NCBI GenBank assembly: GCA_020847555.1
Contig: JADLBT010000195.1
Span: 1-6,030 of the forward strand
DNA from: Gemmataceae bacterium
GTDB lineage: Bacteria > Planctomycetota > Planctomycetia > Gemmatales > Gemmataceae
DNA: 6,030 bases
Reading direction: 5' to 3'
In this document: one piece after another, positions 1 to 5,659 of the stretch
How positions within the stretch are numbered: position 1 is the stretch's first letter
Layout of the letters: every line of letters starts with the position of its first letter
The notes under the pieces: model-generated
Databases searched by the model: none
What the model saw: only the letters and a program-made list of their open reading frames with translations
Told to the model about the DNA's origin: nothing
Position numbers and translations under genes: made by a program

Positions 1-15
1 CCGCGCTTGTGCTGT

Positions 16-59
16 TACCAGCCGCGCAAATGAGCGGTCGCCTTTGCGCGCGGCTGGTA
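16..59 (-). terminator. Strong imperfect hairpin right after the FHA gene
   Basis: The left arm (16-30) and right arm (43-59) are reverse complements except for a 2-base GC bulge at 50-51: TACCAGCC pairs with GGCTGGTA and GCGCAAA with TTTGCGC. That gives 15 paired bases around a 12-base loop. The hairpin begins two bases after the FHA stop codon on the minus strand, which is where a terminator or 3'-end stabilising structure would sit. No T-run follows it on the minus strand, so it is not a classical intrinsic terminator. A dispersed palindromic repeat is an equally fair reading. The structure is directly visible; the terminator role is inferred. Confidence 0.5.
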
Positions 60-61
60 GT

Positions 62-514
62 TTACGACGCCTTGCGGTGCTCCTGGGTCGAGCTCGGGAG
101 CACGTCGGCGATGCTCCTCAGGACGTTGTCGTTCGGTATCTGGCTGCCGATCTCGACCGCGAACATCAAGCTCGCGATTCGCACGAAGTCGCCGTGGCGC
201 AGACTCGCGACGTCAAGGCGCTCCCCGTTAACGAATACCCCGTTCAGGCTGTTGAGGTCCACCACCTGCCAGCCCCCGCCGATGAACAGGAAGCGGCAGT
301 GACGGCGGCTGACGTCCGGCAGGGCCAGGCGGATGTCCGACTCGCTATGTCGGCCGACGAGCATGTCCGACCGGGTCAGCTCGATGCACAGTCCGCCCGG
401 CTGCAGCAGCAGCCGCAACGGCTGAAACCCCTCGGGCAGCGCCGCGCCGGCGCGGTCCGGGTCATGGAGGCGCGGGCCAGGCAGGCCCTCCTCAGGCGTG
501 CGATCGCTGTCCAT
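62..514 (-). CDS. FHA-domain protein (phosphothreonine-binding)
   Basis: This 150-residue protein is essentially one forkhead-associated domain. FHA domains bind phosphothreonine peptides and usually recruit or report on substrates of Ser/Thr kinases. The hallmarks are visible in order: GRHSESDIRL at residues 54-63, SRRH at 69-72, NSLNGVFVNG at 88-97 and LRHGDFVRI at 105-113. The Gly-Arg, Ser-x-x-His and Asn-Gly positions that contact the phosphate or shape the binding loops are all kept. The first 35 or so residues are charged and Pro-rich, and the last 30 form a short tail. No signal peptide or membrane segment is seen, so it should be cytoplasmic. The ATG at 514 is chosen because AGGA lies six bases upstream and the frame further upstream is low-complexity Arg/Gly-rich sequence overlapping the kinase gene. 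It lies 152 bases downstream of the kinase gene on the same strand, which suggests that it reads that kinase's phosphorylation. The partner assignment is inferred. Confidence 0.93.
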   Translation of the reverse strand: MDSDRTPEEGLPGPRLHDPDRAGAALPEGFQPLRLLLQPGGLCIELTRSDMLVGRHSESDIRLALPDVSRRHCRFLFIGGGWQVVDLNSLNGVFVNGERLDVASLRHGDFVRIASLMFAVEIGSQIPNDNVLRSIADVLPSSTQEHRKAS

Positions 515-520
515 GATTCT

Positions 521-524
521 TCCT
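521..524 (-). promoter_or_regulatory. Ribosome binding site of the FHA gene
   Basis: AGGA (within CAGGAAG) on the minus strand lies six bases before the ATG at 514. It supports that start over the much longer open frame running upstream to 1456. It is the clearest Shine-Dalgarno sequence in the window; the kinase and nucleotidyltransferase starts lack a convincing one. Confidence 0.65.
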
Positions 525-559
525 GTTCCGGCTGCGGTGGGTAGGCATGCGGCGGGCCT

Positions 560-587
560 GGGCGGCCGCCCGGGGAGTGGTTCCCCG
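560..587. repeat. GC-rich palindrome and small hairpin in the kinase-FHA gap
   Basis: GGGCGGCCGCCC at 560-571 is a perfect 12-base palindrome. It abuts a small stem, CGGGGA (571-576) with TCCCCG (582-587) around a 5-base loop. Both lie in the presumed leader of the FHA gene. In DNA this GC-rich such structures arise easily by chance, so a role in transcription or mRNA folding is only possible. Confidence 0.3.
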
Positions 588-599
588 TTCCTGGGGCGG

Positions 600-628
600 C
601 TTGTACCACAACCGCCGCGATCTGAAAA
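600..628 (-). promoter_or_regulatory. Candidate promoter for the FHA gene
   Basis: On the minus strand TTTTCA (628-623) and TACAAG (605-600) are separated by exactly 17 bases. Each matches four of six positions of the sigma-70 type -35 (TTGACA) and -10 (TATAAT) boxes. This is one of the few AT-richer patches in the gap between the kinase stop and the FHA start. Planctomycete promoters are poorly defined, so this is a weak prediction. If real, the FHA gene could be transcribed independently of the kinase gene. Confidence 0.25.
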
Positions 629-666
629 GAGCGAGTCGCGGCACGTTTCAAAACGCCGGCGCGGCT

Positions 667-3600
667 TCATCCCCCCTTGCCGGGCACGCGCAGAATATAG
701 ACCGTCCCGGTCAGGTGCGTGTTGATGTAGGCGACGTACCGGCCATCCGCGGACACCGACACGTCCGGCACCGGCCAGGGCATCTCGGCGAGTGTCACCG
801 GGTTGTCCTTCCCCGTTTCCCAGAGCAGCACCTTCCCATCTTGCCCGGCCGAGACGAGTTGCTTGCCGTCCGGCCCCAGGGCGACGGCGGTGACCGGCCC
901 CTTGTGGCGGCGGAACTCCAGCGCCGCCTTCCCCGGCGCCTTCGCGTCCCACACCAGGACGGCCCCGGTCTTGCTCCCGGCCACCAGCGTCTTGCCATCC
1001 CGGGAGATCGCCAGGCGCGAGGTCAGCCCGTCCACGATGGCGTACTCTCCCTCCAGGTTGCCCGTCACCAGATCCCAGAGGCGGATCGAGCGGGCGCCGT
1101 CGTACCCAGCGAACAGGTGCTGGCCGGCGGGGGCGAAGACGAGCCCCCGGATCGCCGCCGGCTGACCCGGGAAGCGCCCGACCTGCCGGCCCGTCTCGAC
1201 CTCCCAGACACGCACGATGTTGTCGCGCCCGCCGGCCGCAGCCAGCTTTCGGTCCGCCGACACCGCGATCGCGCCGACGAACCCTGACATCTCCCCCTGG
1301 AACCGGCGGTACGGACGCTGGTCCACCACCCCCAGCATCGACGCGACTTCCGGGAACCCGCTCTCCTGCAGCAGCACATATCGGCCGTCCGGGCTGAACG
1401 CGCTCAGGCCGAACGAGGCCGCGAACGATACCTCCTTGCCCGACTGCAGATCCCACAGCCGCACCGAGCGGTCCCGGGCGCTGCCGGACGTGACGTAGCG
1501 GCCGTCCGAGGAGAACGCGACCGTCGTTCCCTCGGAGCGGTGGCCGTAGACTGGCCGGATCTGCATCGCCTTGCCGTCCTGGATTTCCCAGAGGGTGACG
1601 GTATCGCCGCTCGGGATCAGCAGGCGCTTCGACTTCGGGTAGTATGTCAGGACATTCGTCTGTCCGGTGAATCCGGGGATGGTCGCCAGCGGCTTCTCCG
1701 GCTTCGCCCGGTCCCGGATCTGGACCTGATTGTTCGTCGCCGTCGCGAACGTGGCGCCGTCCGGGGCGAAGGCGACGCTCTGGATGCCCGGCGGCACATC
1801 CTTCTGGACCACCTTCTGCCGCGTGTGCGCATCCCAGAGGATCATCTTTCGGTCCGACGCCCCCGTGAGGATGTGCTTGCCGTCGGGAGCCAGGGCGGCG
1901 GAGACGAACGTCGCCTTCTTCTTCTCACGCGCGTCATACAGGATGGTGTCCTTCCACGTCTTGACGTCCCACAGACGCACCGTGCCATCGCCGGCGTTGC
2001 CGCCGGTCAACAGCGTCTTGCCGTCGGCGGAGAACTCGACGCTCCGCGCCCCGCCGGACCCGAGGACCAGCTGCTTCCACCGGCCGCTCTCCAGCTCCCA
2101 GACGATCGCCGACCCGTCCTGGCTGCCGGAGACGAGCTTCTTGCCGTCGGGTGAGAAGGCGAGCGCGACGACCGCCTTGCGGTGCCCGTCCGGACTGGTC
2201 AACTCCTTCAGCTGCTCGCCGGTGGCGGGATCCCACAGGTAGACCGGACCCTTCGCGCTGCCGGAGGCGAGTACCTTCCCGTCCGGGGAGAAGCGCAGCG
2301 CCCACACCCCGCCGCCTGGTTGCTTGATCGTCCTCAGCTCGCGCAGGGTGGCCGCGTCGCCAAACCGGATCATGCCGTCGGACCGCCCGCCGGTCACGAA
2401 GACCGACTCGTCGGGGGCGACGGCCACCGCGTTGACCTGATCGGCGTGGCGCACACGGTGTTCGCCGAGAACCCAGCGCAGCGGTTTGGGCTGCCCCTCG
2501 AAACGGTTTTCGGGCGGGAGTTTCGCCGGGTCGAGGCGGTCGAGGTACTGCGGATCGAACGTCACCGCGATCGGCTGGCCCGGGGTCGTCCGCCTCGGGA
2601 ACCACTCGCCGCCTTCCTCGCAGACGACCCGGAACCCGACGTTGCTGGAGGTCGGGGTGCCGCTGCCGACCCGGGATGCCGACCGGCAGGCGACGGCCGG
2701 GTTGACCCACCCGCCGCCCCGGACGACCCGGGCGGCGCCGAGTACCGGCCCCTCCGGATCCTCACGCGGGCAGTTCTTGTAGTAGTCCGGGTCGAACCAG
2801 TCGTGACACCACTCCGCGACGTTGCCGTGCATGTCTTCCACCCCGAATCCGTTCGGCTGGGGGTAGGTGCCGACCTTGACCGTCCCCGGGCTCTTCGGCC
2901 CCTGCGCCGCCCCGCCGTAACGCGCGCTGGCGTCGAAGTTCGCCTGGACCGCCTCCACCTTCGGGCCGAAGTGGAACGGGGTGGTCGTCCCGGCTCGGCA
3001 GACGTACTCCCACTCCGCGCTCGTCGGCAGGCGGTAGACGCGGTTGGCTGCCTTCTCCTCGGGCAACTCCGAGAGGCGGTGGCAGAACTCGACGGCCTGC
3101 GACCACGACACGTTTTCGACCGGGTAGTCAGGCCCGGCGCGCTTCAGCTGCTCGAAGTAGGAGGGGTTGCTGCCCATCACCTTCTGGTACTGGGACTGAG
3201 TGACCTCGTAGGCGCCGATCAGGAACGGCCTGGTGATCCGGGTCGGGCACTGCGGCCCCTCGCTCGGCGCATGGCCCTCCTCGGTCGGCGGGCTGCCCAG
3301 CGTGACGTCGCCGGCCGGGATGCGGGCCAGCTTCATGCCGAGGGAGTTGGTGACGAACGATGGCCCCTTCTTCTCCACCTCTCCCGGGGTCGTCCCGCCG
3401 CCCTGGCCGAGGAGCAGCCACAGCAGCACCCCCACCGCCACGCCCACCACGCTGCCGACGACGATGAATCGGCGGTTCGAGGGCGGGCGGGTGACGTCGG
3501 GCGTCGGGATTGGGGCGACGTCCGGGTTGGACGGAGCCGGGACGCCGGGCGGGAGGCCGGCGGCCAGGGGCGCCGCGATTGGGGGCGAGCTGTTGGCGGC

Positions 3601-4800
3601 GGGCCTGATCGCCTCCGCGGCAGGAGGCGCGGCGGCTGCCGGCACCGCGACCGGGGGCGAGCCGTTGGCGACAGTCCTGATCGCCTCCGCGGCAGGAGAC
3701 GCGGCAGCCGTGGGCGGCCGGGCCACGACAGCCGCGGCTGCCGCAGGCGCCCGGGACGCCTCGGCCTGGCAAAACGGGGCGAGGGCGGCGGCCGCTTCCT
3801 TCGGCGTCTGGTAGCGGTCCTCGACGCGCTTGGCCAGCAACTTCGCGACGACCGCTGCCAGGTCCGGCGGCACCTCCGGCCGGATGTCGCGGATCGGCCG
3901 GGGCTCGGCCCGCAGGTGCTGCTCCAGGCGCTCGAACAGCGACCCCTCGGAGAACGGCGGCTTGCCGGTCAGCAGCTCGTACAGGCTGCATCCCAGGCTG
4001 TACAGGTCGGCCCGGGTGTCCACCTTGTGGGAATCCATCGCCTGCTCAGGGGCGATGTAGTTGGGGGAGCCCATCACGGCCCCCAGCTGCGTCAGCGCCT
4101 TGCTTCCCTTGTTGGCCGGATCGTACTGCACTCGGGCCAGGCCCATGTCGAGGATCTTGACCAGTTTCTGCCCGCCGACACCGTTGGTCAGCAGGAGGTT
4201 TTGCGGCTTGATGTCGCGGTGGACGAGACCCTTCTCGTGGGCGTGCTGCAGCCCCAGCGCCGCCTGCCGGGCGCACTCGCAGGCGAACGCGACCGGGAAC
4301 GGGCCGTGCTTGGCGAGGATCTGGCCGAGATCCTTGCCCTCGACGTACTCCATCGCGAAGTAGTGGTGCTCGCTGACGCGCCCGGCGTCGTGGGCGATGA
4401 CGATGTTGGGGTGGGACAGCTGGGCGGCCGCCTGGATCTCCTGTTGAAAGCGGCGGATCGCCTCCGGGTGCGGGAGGTGCCCCTTGCGGATGAGCTTGAG
4501 GGCGACGACCCGCTTCATGAGCCGGTGCCGGGCTCGGAACACGCTCCCCATGCCGCCCTCGCCGAGCTTGTCGAGCAGGACGTACGGCCCGACGCTGAGG
4601 CTGCCGGCGTGGCCGCGCAGGATCGCTTCCGCCTGGAACGGGGTGAGCCACCCGCGCCGAACGAGTTCGCCCGCCAGCGCGCGCGGGTCGGTGAAACGCG
4701 GCTGCAGCTGGGTCGTGACCACTTCCAGCTGGTCATCCTCGAGGAGGTGGTGTTCGGTGAGGGCTTCGACCAGGTTCGCAGGGGTGGTGGGAGAAGCCAT
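667..4800 (-). CDS. Membrane Ser/Thr kinase with FGE-like domain and 14 WD40 repeats
   Basis: This 1377-residue protein is a PknB-type (Hanks) Ser/Thr kinase fused to two further modules. Residues 8-66 form a small helical region with a 'RRGWLTPFQAEAILRG' pattern, often seen before planctomycete kinases. The kinase domain spans about 73-345: glycine loop GEGGMG (80-85), catalytic Lys102 in VALK, Glu121 of helix C, HRDIKPQN (194-201), DMG in place of DFG (218-220), and GSPNYIAPEQ (244-253). An Ala/Pro-rich linker (346-442) contains a 24-residue duplication. One transmembrane helix lies near 445-464 after a basic 'SNRR', so the kinase is predicted inside and the rest outside the membrane. An FGE-like (SUMF1 family) domain covers about 483-728, with YRLPTSAEWEYVCRAGT, GVEDMHGNVAEW and RVVRGGGW. 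Residues 782-1374 hold 14 WD40-like repeats, many with SPDG and LWD. The ATG at 4800 is chosen because the upstream frame runs through intergenic palindromes. No strong Shine-Dalgarno is seen. Substrate and ligand are unknown. Confidence 0.97.
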   Translation of the reverse strand: MASPTTPANLVEALTEHHLLEDDQLEVVTTQLQPRFTDPRALAGELVRRGWLTPFQAEAILRGHAGSLSVGPYVLLDKLGEGGMGSVFRARHRLMKRVVALKLIRKGHLPHPEAIRRFQQEIQAAAQLSHPNIVIAHDAGRVSEHHYFAMEYVEGKDLGQILAKHGPFPVAFACECARQAALGLQHAHEKGLVHRDIKPQNLLLTNGVGGQKLVKILDMGLARVQYDPANKGSKALTQLGAVMGSPNYIAPEQAMDSHKVDTRADLYSLGCSLYELLTGKPPFSEGSLFERLEQHLRAEPRPIRDIRPEVPPDLAAVVAKLLAKRVEDRYQTPKEAAAALAPFCQAEASRAPAAAAAVVARPPTAAASPAAEAIRTVANGSPPVAVPAAAAPPAAEAIRPAANSSPPIAAPLAAGLPPGVPAPSNPDVAPIPTPDVTRPPSNRRFIVVGSVVGVAVGVLLWLLLGQGGGTTPGEVEKKGPSFVTNSLGMKLARIPAGDVTLGSPPTEEGHAPSEGPQCPTRITRPFLIGAYEVTQSQYQKVMGSNPSYFEQLKRAGPDYPVENVSWSQAVEFCHRLSELPEEKAANRVYRLPTSAEWEYVCRAGTTTPFHFGPKVEAVQANFDASARYGGAAQGPKSPGTVKVGTYPQPNGFGVEDMHGNVAEWCHDWFDPDYYKNCPREDPEGPVLGAARVVRGGGWVNPAVACRSASRVGSGTPTSSNVGFRVVCEEGGEWFPRRTTPGQPIAVTFDPQYLDRLDPAKLPPENRFEGQPKPLRWVLGEHRVRHADQVNAVAVAPDESVFVTGGRSDGMIRFGDAATLRELRTIKQPGGGVWALRFSPDGKVLASGSAKGPVYLWDPATGEQLKELTSPDGHRKAVVALAFSPDGKKLVSGSQDGSAIVWELESGRWKQLVLGSGGARSVEFSADGKTLLTGGNAGDGTVRLWDVKTWKDTILYDAREKKKATFVSAALAPDGKHILTGASDRKMILWDAHTRQKVVQKDVPPGIQSVAFAPDGATFATATNNQVQIRDRAKPEKPLATIPGFTGQTNVLTYYPKSKRLLIPSGDTVTLWEIQDGKAMQIRPVYGHRSEGTTVAFSSDGRYVTSGSARDRSVRLWDLQSGKEVSFAASFGLSAFSPDGRYVLLQESGFPEVASMLGVVDQRPYRRFQGEMSGFVGAIAVSADRKLAAAGGRDNIVRVWEVETGRQVGRFPGQPAAIRGLVFAPAGQHLFAGYDGARSIRLWDLVTGNLEGEYAIVDGLTSRLAISRDGKTLVAGSKTGAVLVWDAKAPGKAALEFRRHKGPVTAVALGPDGKQLVSAGQDGKVLLWETGKDNPVTLAEMPWPVPDVSVSADGRYVAYINTHLTGTVYILRVPGKGG
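3581..3702 (-). repeat. 72-nt-period duplication in the kinase linker
   Basis: The 50 bases from 3581 recur from 3653 with five mismatches, giving a period of 72 nt. The unit encodes 24 residues, so the frame is kept. At protein level the copies read AAEAIRTVANGSPPVAV (from residue 370) and AAEAIRPAANSSPPIAA (from residue 394). It lies between the kinase domain and the transmembrane helix and probably lengthens a flexible, disordered linker. A duplication by slippage or unequal exchange is the simplest explanation. Confidence 0.85.
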
Positions 4801-4819
4801 GACGACTCTCGGGTCCAGG

Positions 4820-4845
4820 GTTAGAACGCAGAGATGCATTCTAAC
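4820..4845. promoter_or_regulatory. 7-bp inverted repeat upstream of the kinase gene, possible operator
   Basis: GTTAGAA (4820-4826) and TTCTAAC (4839-4845) are perfect reverse complements separated by 12 bases, 20 bases before the kinase start codon. The arms stand out as AT-rich sequence in a GC-rich region. A 19-base centre-to-centre spacing, about two helical turns, would suit a dimeric DNA-binding protein. The right arm overlaps a -10-like box on the minus strand, so a bound protein could block transcription of the kinase gene. The repeat is directly visible; the operator role is inferred. Confidence 0.35.
4838..4843 (-). promoter_or_regulatory. Candidate -10 box of the kinase gene
   Basis: TAGAAT on the minus strand differs from TATAAT at one position and lies 37 bases upstream of the kinase ATG, which would leave a leader of about 30 bases. 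The hexamer 17 bases further upstream (TCGCTT) is a poor -35 match, so this may be an activator-dependent promoter or a chance match. Confidence 0.3.
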
Positions 4846-4924
4846 GGAGGGCTGGCGGAAAAGCGAGCGCCTGAATGAAGATCCGATGAGGATCCGGGCG
4901 TGGCGCAGACAGGGGGGCTGAACC

Positions 4925-5016
4925 GTCCCGTGGGTGGAGCGCCAGGGACTTGGCCCACAGGCGCCACCCGCGGGCCAGAGTCCCAGCATCTCGCCCACGG
5001 GACGCCACCCGTGGGC
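4925..5016. repeat. Cluster of GC-rich palindromic repeats between two genes
   Basis: Three related segments lie in the 233-base gap between the kinase start and the nucleotidyltransferase stop. Segment 3 (4993-5016) is a perfect hairpin, GCCCACGGG and CCCGTGGGC around the loop ACGCCA. Segment 2 (4953-4975) is a degenerate direct copy of it, with two substitutions and one deleted base. Segment 1 (4925-4943) is in the opposite orientation: GTCCCGTGGG (4925-4934) is the exact reverse complement of 4994-5003. This looks like an eroding REP-type extragenic palindromic element. The rest of the gap (4846-4924 and 5017-5033) shows no gene. Confidence 0.65.
4993..5016 (-). terminator. Perfect 9-bp hairpin after the nucleotidyltransferase gene
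   Basis: Nine G/C-rich base pairs enclose a 6-base loop, 17 bases downstream of the nucleotidyltransferase stop on the minus strand. The position fits transcript termination or protection of the xdhC operon's 3' end. There is no T-run after the stem on the minus strand. The structure is also the best copy of the local palindromic repeat, so a terminator role is only one possibility. Confidence 0.35.
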
Positions 5017-5033
5017 TTTGAAGGCCATTCCCT

Positions 5034-5651
5034 CTATTCCCCGGTCTGCCCCCAGCGTGCGCGCAGCCGCGCGTAATCCTCCGGCGTGTCCAGGTCGCAC
5101 AGGACGTCGGCCGACTCGACCGGCAGTTCCAGCGTGTCCGCCCCGCGGCGGCGGAAGTAGATGTTGAGCCCTTCGCCCGCCGGCAGGGCGCGCATCCCCG
5201 CAACGTGCTTCCAGTCGATCAGCGCCGGGTGGCCGCGCCGCCCCGCGAACGTGGGGATGAGGATCGAATGGTCCGTTCCAGCCCGCGCTTCGAGCAGCCC
5301 CCTGACAACCGTCGGGTCCACCGTCGGATGGTCCGCCGGCAGCAGGAGCCAGCGCGCCGCCGGCGGCGGCCGAAAGCGCTCCTCCAGCCAGGCCAGCCCA
5401 CGCTCGACGGTCGCGCGCATGTCCGGCGTCTCCTCAGAGAGCAGCAGGACGTTCGCCCCCTCGGCAAGCGCCAGCGGGGCGAGTTCCGGAACGTGGGGAC
5501 CGACCACAACGAGGGTGTCGTCCACCCCGGCCGCGCGCAGGGCAGCGACGACGCACTCCAGCACGCTGCGTCCGCCGAGCGGCAGCGCCAGCTTCGGCCG
5601 GCCCATGCGCGCGCTCTTGCCGGCAGCGGGGATCAGTCCGAAGGTTCGCAT
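5034..5651 (-). CDS. MobA/MocA-like nucleotidyltransferase (molybdenum cofactor)
   Basis: This 205-residue protein belongs to the MobA-like NTP transferase family. Members such as MocA and MobA transfer a nucleotide from CTP or GTP to molybdopterin, forming the dinucleotide cofactor. The nucleotide-binding signature GLIPAAGKSARMGRPKL covers residues 5-21. LLLPADHP (102-109) holds the probable metal-binding Asp107. GRRGHPALI (137-145) and CDLDTPEDY (185-193) are typical C-terminal motifs, and the length is normal for the family. No signal peptide is seen; it should be cytosolic. The ATG at 5651 places the signature near the N-terminus as the family expects. A TTG at 5663, overlapping the xdhC stop, is an alternative adding four residues. 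The start is 8 bases after the xdhC stop with no clear Shine-Dalgarno, which suggests translational coupling. Pairing with XdhC favours a MocA-type cytidylyltransferase for a molybdenum hydroxylase, though sugar or other nucleotidyltransferase activity cannot be excluded. Confidence 0.88.
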   Translation of the reverse strand: MRTFGLIPAAGKSARMGRPKLALPLGGRSVLECVVAALRAAGVDDTLVVVGPHVPELAPLALAEGANVLLLSEETPDMRATVERGLAWLEERFRPPPAARWLLLPADHPTVDPTVVRGLLEARAGTDHSILIPTFAGRRGHPALIDWKHVAGMRALPAGEGLNIYFRRRGADTLELPVESADVLCDLDTPEDYARLRARWGQTGE

Positions 5652-5659
5652 AGACGGGG

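Noticed and set aside
643..667. Possible terminator after the kinase stop
   Set aside because: GCCG/CGGC gives only a 4-base stem before TTTT, and the neighbouring CGTTT-CA-AAACG repeat is too short; neither is convincing.
515..1456. Upstream extension of the FHA reading frame to a 464-residue protein
   Set aside because: The added part overlaps the kinase gene in another frame, is Arg/Gly/Pro-rich without domains, and the ATG at 514 has its own AGGA site.
2182..4824. An 880-codon open frame on the plus strand opposite the kinase gene
   Set aside because: Its product is Arg/Gly/Asp-rich with no recognisable domain, and it lies antisense to a gene with clear kinase, FGE and WD40 motifs. Long antisense frames are expected in GC-rich coding DNA.
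4801..5100. Upstream extension of the kinase frame by 100 residues
   Set aside because: It runs through the palindromic repeats and into the end of the nucleotidyltransferase gene, and resembles translated repeat sequence rather than a domain.
4841..5203. A 120-codon minus-strand frame across the repeat region
   Set aside because: It overlaps the nucleotidyltransferase C-terminus in another frame and has no recognisable motif.
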